From contig CAYVQZ010000011.1 in the NCBI GenBank assembly GCA_964453435.1, positions 18,966 to 82,965 of the forward strand: 64,000 bases of DNA, read 5' to 3'. The translations under genes and the position numbers were made by a program. Shown one piece after another: positions 27,355 to 35,845 of this stretch (the stretch's first letter is position 1; the number at the start of each line of letters is the position of its first letter). The stretch is from CAYVQZ01 sp964453435 (GTDB lineage: Bacteria; Abyssobacteria; SURF-5). The notes beneath the pieces were generated by a model, which saw only the letters and a program-made list of their open reading frames with translations, was not told where the DNA came from and ran no database searches.

Positions 27355-29754
27355 ATGGACTCGAAGCAAATTCGCTCATCATTCGAACAAAACGCCGCGC
27401 GTGTCCGGGAATTTTTTGGGAGGCTGCGATTAAAAGGGGAGCGGCCCCGCAAGAAGAAATGGCGCCGATGGCTGGGGTTCGCGGCGGCGTCCTGTTTCCT
27501 TGCAGCCGTGAGCCTCCTCCTCTACTGCTGGAGCCTTTCGGTTCAGATTGATAAACGGTTCTCGGGCCGACGTTGGAGCATTCCGTCGAAGGTCTACTCC
27601 GACACGACTATCCTTTTCCCCGGCCAGGAAATAAATCCGTCCCTTTTTCATGAAAAGCTCCGACGCCTCGGCTATCGGGAAGTGTCACACCCGCCGGCGC
27701 GGAAGGGAGAGATGCAGGTCTCGGCCTCCGAAATCCGGCTGTGCCTGAACGACCTGAACGTTCCGGGGCGCGAAAGAGAGGGTTTTCCCGCCACGCTGCG
27801 TATGTGGAGGGGGCGTATCGAATCGATCATTCGCGCGGACACAAGTGAGTCGGTCCCGATTCTGGAACTCGAACCGGAAGAGATAACGCTGTTTTTCGGG
27901 TCGGAACGAGAACGGCGCCGCTTGGTCTCCATCGACCAGGTTCCGCAGCATCTCGTGTACGCCGTTATGGCGGCGGAAGACAGGCGTTTTTATGAGCACC
28001 ACGGCCTCGACCCCCGTGGAATCGCCCGCGCGTTTCTGACCAATATGCGTCACGGCGAAATTCGACAGGGCGGCTCGACGATTACCCAGCAACTCGCGAA
28101 ATGCTACTTCCTCACCCCGAAGAGAACCATTTCCCGCAAGTTCACGGAACTCATAATGTCACTTCTCATCGAAACCAAGTATGAGAAAGACGAGATAATG
28201 GAAATCTATCTGAATGAGATTTACCTCGGCCAAAAGGGGTCGGTCTCAATCAATGGAGTCGCCGAGGCTTCCCAATTTTACTTTGCGAAACCGGTTGCGG
28301 AACTGTCTCTCGCCGAGGCTGCAACGATTGCCGCGCTCATTAAGGCGCCCAATGCCTATTCGCCTTACATCAACGAAGAGAATTGCAGAAAGCGGCGCAA
28401 TGCCGTTCTCCATTCGATGTACAGAAACGGATGGATATCGGAGGAGGAATTCCATTCCACGTCGCTCGTGCCTGTCACCACTTCCGGCTACGCGGTCTAC
28501 GAAAAGAAAGCGCCGTACTTCATCGATTATCTTTCCGAGCAGCTCAACGCCTTGTATTCGCCCGAGGCCCTGTCCAGCCTCGGACTCTCCATTCACACTA
28601 CATTGGACACGCAGGTTCAAATGGCGGCGGAGGACGCGCTGCAAAAAGTGCTCGTAAACCTGGAGGAATCGAACCCGGCTCTCAAACGAGCCGAGCCGCA
28701 GAAAAGTCTGCAGGGCGCCGTGATTGTCATGCAGCCGAAGACAGGCTATATCCTTGCGCTGGTTGGGGGTCGTGATTACGGAGCAAGCCAGTTCAACCGC
28801 ATTACCAGGGCTCGGCGGCAGCCGGGCAGCGCGTTCAAGCCTTTCGTTTACCTCAGCGCTCTCGACCGGTTCACCCCCGCTTCCCTGGTCTCGAACCAGC
28901 CGAAAACTTATGTGGTCAATAAAACGGTTTGGGAACCGCAAAACTTCACGCCCGTGCCGGAGCCTGAGGTGATCCTGAGCACCGCCCTTGCGCAATCAAT
29001 TAATGTGGCCACCGTCGACTTGGCGATGAAGGTTGGGCTGGAACATGTCGTAAGGACCGCTTCCGACTTCGGATTCTCAACTCCAATGAAACCATATCCG
29101 TCACTGTCGCTCGGGGCCTTCGAAGTGATTCCCCTCGAGTTGGCCCGCGCCTATTGCGCCTTTGCCGCGGATGGCGTGCTGCCGTACCCTCTTTCCCTCA
29201 AAGAGGTGGTGGACGAGAGCGGCGATGTGCTCGAGAGAAGACACATGACGATCGACCGAGTGATTTCTCCTCAGAAAGCTTATATAATGGTTTCCATGCT
29301 GGAGGACGTGGTTAACCGCGGAACGGCGCGACCGCTTCGGCGCAGCGGCATTTCCTTTCCCGTCGCCGGGAAAACGGGGACAACCAATGATTTCAGAGAC
29401 GCATGGTTCGTCGGATTCACCCCCGATATCCTTGCCCTCGTCTGGATAGGTTTCGATGATGAAGAATCGATTTATGCCACTGGGTCCACTGCTGCTCTCC
29501 CCGTGTGGGCGGAGATCATGAAGTCGATTCCGCAGCATGTCTCAGGCTCATGGTTCAGGATGCCGTCGGGGCTCGTCAGGAAAGCCATTTGTCCTCAGAC
29601 AGGGCTGCTCGCAAACCGCTATGCGTGCCCGGACCCAACCGAAGAAGTCTTCCTGAAAGGAGGCGAGCCCGAACATCCCTGTCCCGTCCACACACGTATC
29701 AATCGGCTGCGGCAAATCATCGATGAAGGCAGGAATGCTATCAATAACCTTTAG
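27355..29754 (+). CDS. Class A penicillin-binding protein (PBP1B-like transglycosylase/transpeptidase)
   Basis: A bifunctional peptidoglycan synthase of 799 residues. A basic cytoplasmic tail and one membrane helix (LGFAAASCFLAAVSLLLYCW) precede a UB2H-like region (RRWSIPSKVYSDT to LGYREV), which points to the PBP1B branch. The GT51 domain has EDRRFYEHHGLD and GGSTITQQLAK; the transpeptidase domain has the SxxK motif in PGSAFKPF, SIN (AQSINVA) and KTGTT. The tail after the transpeptidase is cysteine-containing (ICPQTGLLANRYACPD). The frame is open to 27202, but ATG 27355 fits family N-termini. A TPR lipoprotein gene overlaps its end, a possible partner of the LpoB kind. Confidence 0.93.
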   Translation: MDSKQIRSSFEQNAARVREFFGRLRLKGERPRKKKWRRWLGFAAASCFLAAVSLLLYCWSLSVQIDKRFSGRRWSIPSKVYSDTTILFPGQEINPSLFHEKLRRLGYREVSHPPARKGEMQVSASEIRLCLNDLNVPGREREGFPATLRMWRGRIESIIRADTSESVPILELEPEEITLFFGSERERRRLVSIDQVPQHLVYAVMAAEDRRFYEHHGLDPRGIARAFLTNMRHGEIRQGGSTITQQLAKCYFLTPKRTISRKFTELIMSLLIETKYEKDEIMEIYLNEIYLGQKGSVSINGVAEASQFYFAKPVAELSLAEAATIAALIKAPNAYSPYINEENCRKRRNAVLHSMYRNGWISEEEFHSTSLVPVTTSGYAVYEKKAPYFIDYLSEQLNALYSPEALSSLGLSIHTTLDTQVQMAAEDALQKVLVNLEESNPALKRAEPQKSLQGAVIVMQPKTGYILALVGGRDYGASQFNRITRARRQPGSAFKPFVYLSALDRFTPASLVSNQPKTYVVNKTVWEPQNFTPVPEPEVILSTALAQSINVATVDLAMKVGLEHVVRTASDFGFSTPMKPYPSLSLGAFEVIPLELARAYCAFAADGVLPYPLSLKEVVDESGDVLERRHMTIDRVISPQKAYIMVSMLEDVVNRGTARPLRRSGISFPVAGKTGTTNDFRDAWFVGFTPDILALVWIGFDDEESIYATGSTAALPVWAEIMKSIPQHVSGSWFRMPSGLVRKAICPQTGLLANRYACPDPTEEVFLKGGEPEHPCPVHTRINRLRQIIDEGRNAINNL

Positions 29755-30163
29755 ACTTGTGTTCCTAATAATAATGGGTCTCCTGGTAACCGTTCCGGCA
29801 GGTTGTTCGGTTTCGTATAGGCCGCCGCAACCGGATCGCCCCGGCAGCGTAAATGAACGCCGCCCGCCGGAGGACCCGCGAGCAACGGCTTCCCTTCAGT
29901 TGACACGGCAGGGCCGGGAACTTCTCGAAAGCGGGCGGCCCGACGACGCAATCAGCATGCTCGAACGCGCCGTTGGCATCGGCCCGACTAACGGCCAGAA
30001 TTACTATTACCTGGCTGAGGCATGGATTCAAAAAGGCGACCCCGCACAGGCGGAGGAGTTCAATCGGCTGGCGGCTATCTATCTGGAGGCCGACCCCGAA
30101 TGGATGGCACGGGTCGAGGAACAACGGCTCCGAATCGAAGAGGTTCGTCCGCCCGAATTTTGA
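29723..30163 (+). CDS. Small TPR-containing lipoprotein
   Basis: A 146-residue lipoprotein with signal LVFLIIMGLLVTVPAGC (lipobox VPAGC, lipidated cysteine near residue 28), a proline-rich spacer, and one to two TPR units (ARQGRELLESGRPDDAISMLERAV-like, then NYYYLAEAWIQKGDPAQAEE). It starts inside the last codons of the PBP gene (32-base overlap; ATG 29735 is an alternative), so the two are cotranscribed. A lipidated TPR protein encoded with a PBP1B-type enzyme could act as its periplasmic activator, as TPR lipoproteins do in other bacteria; this is inference from position. A terminator follows. Confidence 0.8.
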   Translation: MKAGMLSITFRLVFLIIMGLLVTVPAGCSVSYRPPQPDRPGSVNERRPPEDPRATASLQLTRQGRELLESGRPDDAISMLERAVGIGPTNGQNYYYLAEAWIQKGDPAQAEEFNRLAAIYLEADPEWMARVEEQRLRIEEVRPPEF

Positions 30164-30179
30164 GCAGGAGACCAAACCG

Positions 30180-30207
30180 AGGCGCAGCCACCCTGCGCCG
30201 CTTTTTT
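30180..30207 (+). terminator. Rho-independent terminator after the PBP operon
   Basis: GGCGCAG (30181-30187) pairs perfectly with CTGCGCC (30193-30199) across a five-base loop and is followed by six T residues (30202-30207), 17 bases after the TPR lipoprotein stop. Confidence 0.85.
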
Positions 30208-30375
30208 CTGTGCGTAGCGAAGACTCTCGATTATTTTCCCGGCGAAGACAAAAATCCCCCATTGTGATAACATCCTGTCGTGGTGTCTGAACGGTAAAGA
30301 ACCCCGTGATAATAACGAGCCGAGCCGGTGTTAAAGCATATGGTTCAACAAGTTCTTTTCTGAAGGAGCCGCTCA

Positions 30376-31578
30376 ATGAAACGATCAGAATCCGGTCAAT
30401 CCGCGGACGTCAGAATCGTCCAAATCGAACTGACACCCCTGTTTGTTCCGTTTCAGGAAAACGTTAAACAGGCCATGCAGTCAGCCGGCGGCGCCGGACT
30501 CGGAATGGCCATTGCTGCGGAAGAGCGATGGCTCGGGGGCGATTTCGTCATCTGCAGGCTGATTGCTGACGACGGCAGTGTCGGCCTCGGCGAGGCGTTT
30601 GTCTGGCTTCCGGAAACAGGGGCGCATCCGGACCAGATCATTTCCATCATCGGACATTCGCTTGCCGACTACGTGCTGGGAGAGAGCCCGTTTAACGTCG
30701 AGCGTATCCGCCACCGGATGGATGCCAACGTCGCCCGGAACGAGGTCGCAAAGGGAATCCTCGATATGGCGTGTTACGACGTGATGGGCAGAATTTCTGG
30801 CCGTCCCGCATGCGATTTTATGGGTGGAAAGACCGTCGACCGGATTCCGCTGGCGGCTCTGATTCCTCTCATGGAGGTCGATTCGATGGTCGGCCTCGCC
30901 GAAACGTTCGCCAACGCCGGTTATCGTACCATTCGCGTCAAACTCGGCCTGAGCATCTCTCAGGATGTTCGGACCATTGAATGCATGCGCGAGACGATGG
31001 GCGACGAGATTCGCATCCGGGTCGATTACAATCAAGCGTACACGCCTGCAGAGGCGGTTCGCGCAATCAACATGCTCGAGCCGTTCGGGATCGACTACGC
31101 CGAACAACCTGTCGGCGCGACTGATTACGTCGGGATGGCGCACGTTCAAAGCAGGGTGAACGTCCCGCTCATGGCGCACGAAGGCTGTTTTTCGCTGGCG
31201 GACATAGTTCATCTTGCCGAACTCAGAGCGATCGGTGTCGTCGGCATCAACTCCGAGCGCCCCGGCGGCGTGACAAACGCGCTCCGCGCGATCTCGCTTG
31301 CGGAACAGCGGGGGATGGGGGTCGCGTTGCACAACCAGCCGCTCGGCATCGCATCGGCCATGCACATTCACCTCGCCGCTGCCAGGTATCACTCACTCGG
31401 CCACGCCACGGAACTGTTCGGCCACTTCATGCTCGAAGACGACCTCATCGTCGCCCCGATCGACTATGCGGAAGGATTCGCGGTTGTTCCCCGCGGTCCC
31501 GGCTGGGGTGTCGCCCTTGACGAAGCTGCGCTTGCCAAATACGCCAGGGGCAAAACCGTAAAGCTGAAGGCCAAATGA
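30376..31578 (+). CDS. Mandelate racemase/muconate lactonizing enzyme family protein
   Basis: A 400-residue enolase-superfamily enzyme. The capping domain (residues ~12-140) is followed by the barrel with VKLGLS (catalytic lysine region), RVDYNQAY (first metal ligand), DYAEQPVG (second ligand, EQP) and MAHEGC. GVVGINSERPGGVT and LHNQPLG mark the late barrel strands. The superfamily abstracts a proton next to a carboxylate; the substrate of this member cannot be read from sequence and could be a sugar acid, a dipeptide or an aromatic lactone. AAGGAG lies nine bases before ATG 30376. It is monocistronic and converges with the aldo/keto reductase. Confidence 0.88.
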   Translation: MKRSESGQSADVRIVQIELTPLFVPFQENVKQAMQSAGGAGLGMAIAAEERWLGGDFVICRLIADDGSVGLGEAFVWLPETGAHPDQIISIIGHSLADYVLGESPFNVERIRHRMDANVARNEVAKGILDMACYDVMGRISGRPACDFMGGKTVDRIPLAALIPLMEVDSMVGLAETFANAGYRTIRVKLGLSISQDVRTIECMRETMGDEIRIRVDYNQAYTPAEAVRAINMLEPFGIDYAEQPVGATDYVGMAHVQSRVNVPLMAHEGCFSLADIVHLAELRAIGVVGINSERPGGVTNALRAISLAEQRGMGVALHNQPLGIASAMHIHLAAARYHSLGHATELFGHFMLEDDLIVAPIDYAEGFAVVPRGPGWGVALDEAALAKYARGKTVKLKAK

Positions 31579-31669
31579 TTTGAGGCCGCAGAATCACCAG
31601 GCGCTCAAGAATTCGGAAACACAATAGTAGTGTCCCGGGAACATGATGGAAATACAATGAACGTATCCG

Positions 31670-33166
31670 CTAGCCGGCGCATTCTGCATTCACTTCCGCC
31701 CATTCGCTCTTGCCACCGTTTTTGTCGACAGCGCGCACACGGTAGGTATTCAGCCCTTGAGCCGCGTCGGCGTCCCGATATGTGAAGGGCTGTCGGGTTG
31801 TCTGCGGCCGGTGGAGCGCTTCACCGAGCATGCGTTCGCTGCTGTAGATTTCATAGTGGGAGAGCGGGGCCCTTCCGGCATAGCTTGTTTCCCAGGCAAG
31901 ATAAACGGCGGGGGTTCCGCTGATGTGTTCCCGGTACCCGCTGTCCGGCATGGCCCTCAGCCCTTGCGGCGGCGTAAGCCCGAGCGACGGCCTCTGGAAG
32001 TAGTTCGTGCCAGTGCCGACTGCTTCGGCCGTCATCCGCTCGATCTCCCGCATCTCGTCGCCTGAGAGGGGCTCGCGCACCTGTGCCGCCTCGATATTCG
32101 CGGTGAGCTGGTCCTCTGCCGGATCGTCGGATGCGGCAATGTGGCCGATACCGATTATCACACAATCCACACCGGGAACACTCAATGAATACCGAATCAG
32201 TGGAGCCGACGGAAGGTTCTTCGACCCGACACCCATATACACATCATGCGGCTCGTTCGAAAATGAGTTCGATTCTCGGCCATAGTACTTGGCGTCGGCA
32301 AACACCTTCATTCCGATAACTCCCATTCCCTTTGCCTTCGCCACGGGAATCACGTTGTGCTGGTGGTTGAAATAATGTCTGTCATTCGAGTTGATGGCCA
32401 CGAGGAGCGTGTCGAAGATGCCCACGTCGTCCCTTTGGATCGCCTCCATCAGCGCGGGCGAGTTCCAGTGTCCGGTGATTCCGATATGCCGGACCAGCTT
32501 CTCTTCAGCCGGATTCACCCCCGTCCGATTCGTGCCGTCGCGGAGGTCCAGGAGGCCCGCCAGGGTTCCAATATGCTCGGCCCGCGGGTCCGGCTCAGGA
32601 AGCCCCTCAAAAATCGCGTCGATTTCCTCAATCGTATTGATGTTGTGTACTTGCACGAGGTCGAGATAAGCGTCCTCGGGATAGTTCCCCTTTCCATCGC
32701 CGAACATCTGCGACAATGAGCGCCTCACATCGTCCACCGCCGTCCTCACCCAACCTCCGTTCGAGGCGGGGTTCGGCCCAAGGTCACCATCGGCCGTGAC
32801 CGCGCGGCGCATGTGGGTCTTCGTTGCCAGGAAAATTGTCTTTCGGAGTTTTCTGTCATAATCCGGTGTGTCCGGGACCAGGTGCAGCCGCCGAAAGGCC
32901 TTTCCATAGGTCAACTGGCTCGGGCCGTAAATGTTCGAGGTGTCGAAATACGATATACCCCGTTCTAACGCTTTCAGAATTATCTGCGTTCCATCGGTTC
33001 CCGGTCTCGGCCACTGTATGGAAGCCTGTCCGCCGAGCCCGAAGGTGGTGACGGCACGCGCCGTTTTGCCGAGAGTTCTCGTCAACAGCTTGTTGTTCTT
33101 GCTTCCGGCCGCCGCTTTGACCTTGCCTGTTCTCCGGCCTTTCTCAATGGGACCTTCTGTCTTCAT
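31670..33166 (-). CDS. Aldo/keto reductase with C-terminal fibronectin-III-like domain
   Basis: From ATG 33166 (GGGAGAAAAA upstream) this encodes 498 residues. The first ~400 form an aldo/keto reductase barrel with the catalytic residues recognisable in YFDTSNIYGP (Asp/Tyr), FLATKTH (Lys) and LVQVHNI (His), plus the late-barrel VIIGIGH. The last ~100 residues are different: TPAVYLAWETSYAG, LSHYEIYSSERML and NTYRVRAVDKNGGKSEW form the strands of a fibronectin type III-like domain. Ordinary reductases of this family end near residue 330, so this is a fusion. No signal peptide is visible. Substrate is unknown. Confidence 0.85.
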   Translation of the reverse strand: MKTEGPIEKGRRTGKVKAAAGSKNNKLLTRTLGKTARAVTTFGLGGQASIQWPRPGTDGTQIILKALERGISYFDTSNIYGPSQLTYGKAFRRLHLVPDTPDYDRKLRKTIFLATKTHMRRAVTADGDLGPNPASNGGWVRTAVDDVRRSLSQMFGDGKGNYPEDAYLDLVQVHNINTIEEIDAIFEGLPEPDPRAEHIGTLAGLLDLRDGTNRTGVNPAEEKLVRHIGITGHWNSPALMEAIQRDDVGIFDTLLVAINSNDRHYFNHQHNVIPVAKAKGMGVIGMKVFADAKYYGRESNSFSNEPHDVYMGVGSKNLPSAPLIRYSLSVPGVDCVIIGIGHIAASDDPAEDQLTANIEAAQVREPLSGDEMREIERMTAEAVGTGTNYFQRPSLGLTPPQGLRAMPDSGYREHISGTPAVYLAWETSYAGRAPLSHYEIYSSERMLGEALHRPQTTRQPFTYRDADAAQGLNTYRVRAVDKNGGKSEWAEVNAECAG

Positions 33167-33668
33167 TTTTTTCTCCCCCGTCCGGTTATACAGGATGAAC
33201 AATAATCTCGGTTCATACTTCCTTATCAAAAGTATGCAGAAAATTCTTGGTCGGCGACACACCCGACATGAAATTGCCTCGGGGTTTGGTAATTTGTGCT
33301 TCCGGGACAGCGAGTGTGTCCGATAATTTCATCTGGCGGCTCTCTGCTCGAGACAGTCCCGAATCTATCCCGCGAAGCGCGGGACTCCGCGTTCGTAATT
33401 CTTGGGACAGTACCCTTTACAGTGCGTAATATTATCTTTTCATGCAGGGACGTCATTCCGGATGGTGTCTCCGAAGGATCTCTTTTGTTGCGCGGCGTCA
33501 CATCGGCGCCGGCCGCATGAAAGTCACAGCAAAAACGCGTGAATTTGCAAAATGAAAGTCTTCGTGGCGGTTCGCGTTGCGGGAAAAACGCATCCAGCAT
33601 TTGGGCAGGCGCAGCAGGGTTGCCGAGGAAAGAAGAGAATCCCTCAGGAAAGCCGTGGGTGTCGCGGC
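33167..33668. other. Intergenic gap with repeat
   Basis: This 502-base gap separates the aldo/keto reductase start from the histidine kinase stop. A repeat copy fills 33252-33420; the rest has no recognisable gene. Confidence 0.6.
33252..33420 (+). repeat. Dispersed modular palindromic repeat, copy C
   Basis: Contains GTGTGTCCGATAATTT, GACAGTCCCGAATCT, the hairpin ATCCCGCGAAGCGCGGGA, and a diverged CGTAATTCTTGGGACAGT. Module order matches copy B. Confidence 0.75.
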
Positions 33669-35345
33669 TCAGGGCCGCAATGCGCCGGGAAGAGAAAAAG
33701 TGAAAGCGCTGCCTTTGCCGGGCTCGCTCTCAAGCCAAATGCTCCCGCCAAGCGCTTCGACGGCCATTTTACAGAATGCCAGACCGAGCCCGGTGTCTGT
33801 TTGATGGCCGAGCTCCCTGAGGCCCGCCTGGAAGAACTTTTCGAAAATCTTCTCATGGTATTCGCGCGGGATTCCCTCACCGAAGTCTTTTATCGAAAAC
33901 AGCACACAGTTTTCTTCGCGAGCCGGAGCGATGCTGACGAGTATCTTGCCCTCGGCAAGGGAATGTTTGATGGCGTTGGACAGAATGTTGGCGAGGATGC
34001 GTTCCAGCAAACTTTCGTCACAAAAGATTTCTCGGATAGCCGAATCGGCTGATATGCTCACGGTTTTGGCGTCGCGCTCGATGATTGCGGCATAGCGGTT
34101 GACCGTTCGTTGAACCAGGCCCGAAGGGTCAAGCCATTTCTTCTCGATTTGGATGGCGCCGCTTTCCAGGCGTGAGATTTCGAGCAAATTCGTGATCATC
34201 TCCGAAAGCTTGAACTGGTTGCGCTTGGCCAGTTGAAGGTAATCGCTTTGTTGGTCGGCCGGCGTATCCCTCGCGGTCATCAAGAGCATGTCGAGGGCCA
34301 TCATGGTGTTCGTGACCGGGTTTTTCATATCGTGAACGACCATGTTAATGAGGTCTTCCTTCAACGCTTCCAATTCCATCAATTTCCGGTTCGTCTCGCG
34401 CATCTCCTCGTTGACGGCTTCGAGTATTCTCATTTGAAGGTTTTCTTCATAGAGCCGAATGTTGTCGAGCGCCACCCCGGTTGAACTGGCAACCATGGTG
34501 AGAAGCTGTAAATGCTCATCCGTGAAATGGCCCTTTGCGCCGCGATGGTCTATGTAGATAATGCCCAGCGTTTCCTTTCGCCCCCGGATCGGAACGCACA
34601 TAGCCGACTTGATGTGTCCGTGGAGGATGCTGGCCTTTCCCGAAAAACGCCTGTCCGCGGGCGCATCCGAGGTTATAATTGACTCCTCCTGTTCGAGCAC
34701 TCTCGTGGCGATAGTACGGCTGAACGCAACGTCGGAGGAATCCTCTGCGCTCTCACCCTCTCTCTTTTTTGCCGCTGCGAGCTGAAGCTCGCCGCTGGTG
34801 TCGAGAAGCATGATGTAGCCGCGGTCCGCATCGAAAATCGGGAAAATGATATCAAGAATTTTTTTGAATAGTTCCTGCGTGTCGAAGATAGACGAGATAA
34901 GGCCGCTGATTTCGTATACTCGCTTGAGGTTTTCGTGCGCCTGCCTCAACTCTTCAATGCTTTTCGGGGAGGGGGTATCCGGTCTGAAGGAGCCGATTAT
35001 CTCTTTTGAATCCCTGCGCTTTGTCGGAACCTTTTTCTCCTCGCCTTCTTCGGGAATTGGGGCGTCCACGTAACGCAGGCGGGTCTTGCCCAAAACAATT
35101 TCATCGTTATCTCGAAGGCGGCGGCGCTCTATCTTGATTCCGTTGACATACGTGCCGTTGGCGGACTCCAAGTCTTCGATGAAATAAGCGTCGTTTACAC
35201 GAGTGATAAGCGCGTGGCGGGAGGATACCGTGTCGTCCTTGATTCTAATGTCGTTCTGAGGGGACCGCCCGATCGTAAAACGGTCCGACCGAATGGGGAA
35301 AATGGCGCCTTTTTTCGTGCCGGCTTCAAGTTTGAAGAAAGGCAT
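33669..35345 (-). CDS. FHA-GAF sensor histidine kinase
   Basis: A soluble 558-residue kinase. An N-terminal FHA domain (about residues 20-95, with TIGRSPQNDI, SSRHALI and NGTYVNG) recognises phosphothreonine. A coiled segment leads to a GAF domain (about 150-300, with DRGYIMLLD and IGIIYIDHRG-type core). The transmitter begins with a coiled coil and the phospho-acceptor VVHDMKNP, then HATPase motifs NILSNAIKHS, FGEGIP and TGLGLAFCK. No membrane helix is present, so it senses an internal signal. No response regulator is adjacent. FHA input suggests cross-talk with Ser/Thr kinases, which is inferred from the family. Confidence 0.92.
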   Translation of the reverse strand: MPFFKLEAGTKKGAIFPIRSDRFTIGRSPQNDIRIKDDTVSSRHALITRVNDAYFIEDLESANGTYVNGIKIERRRLRDNDEIVLGKTRLRYVDAPIPEEGEEKKVPTKRRDSKEIIGSFRPDTPSPKSIEELRQAHENLKRVYEISGLISSIFDTQELFKKILDIIFPIFDADRGYIMLLDTSGELQLAAAKKREGESAEDSSDVAFSRTIATRVLEQEESIITSDAPADRRFSGKASILHGHIKSAMCVPIRGRKETLGIIYIDHRGAKGHFTDEHLQLLTMVASSTGVALDNIRLYEENLQMRILEAVNEEMRETNRKLMELEALKEDLINMVVHDMKNPVTNTMMALDMLLMTARDTPADQQSDYLQLAKRNQFKLSEMITNLLEISRLESGAIQIEKKWLDPSGLVQRTVNRYAAIIERDAKTVSISADSAIREIFCDESLLERILANILSNAIKHSLAEGKILVSIAPAREENCVLFSIKDFGEGIPREYHEKIFEKFFQAGLRELGHQTDTGLGLAFCKMAVEALGGSIWLESEPGKGSAFTFSLPGALRP

Positions 35346-35845
35346 TTTCGCTATGCTGCGTGTTCGGATTCCCGAAAAACATCGGCGATGTGTTTTCTTG
35401 AACTTTGCGCTCCCACCTCTTCAGGATACGGGGAAACGGACGAGCCGCCTCTGCGCCAGGCCTTCGAGCGCCCCAGAAATTTGCGTGCCCCGCGTGAAAC
35501 GATGGAGGCGAGAACTGTCAGGCTGTCCGATAATTCATTAGCGCGCGCTTCGGGGACAGTCCCGATTCTACGGCTCTTCGTGCCCGTAAATCTGGGACAG
35601 TCCCCTGCGCTCTCGTTTTCGGTCAAGCACATAATTGTCGGACAGATACAGAGTCCCTTTCGCCGGCGTTTCGGCAGAAAATGTGATTATCGGACAGTTT
35701 CGCTATCAGACTGTTTAGCCAGATTATATATTATGCCGAAAGATTTAGCAAACGCTCAGCGTCGCTGATCGAGCAGTGTCGATACATTACGGGAGAAGAC
35801 AACCGAGTTTTCCGGTGGCAAACATTGTCCTGTCGGTCCGAATCC
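35346..35845. other. Intergenic gap with repeat
   Basis: The 500 bases between the start of the FHA kinase and the end of glgA hold repeat copy D (35515-35702) and otherwise nothing I can identify. Confidence 0.6.
35515..35702 (+). repeat. Dispersed modular palindromic repeat, copy D
   Basis: Contains GCTGTCCGATAATTC, GGGGACAGTCCCGATTCT, CTTCGTGCCCGTAAATCTGG and GGGACAGTCCCC in the same order as copy A, then two ATnnTCGGACAG units (35635-35645 and 35685-35697). Confidence 0.8.
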
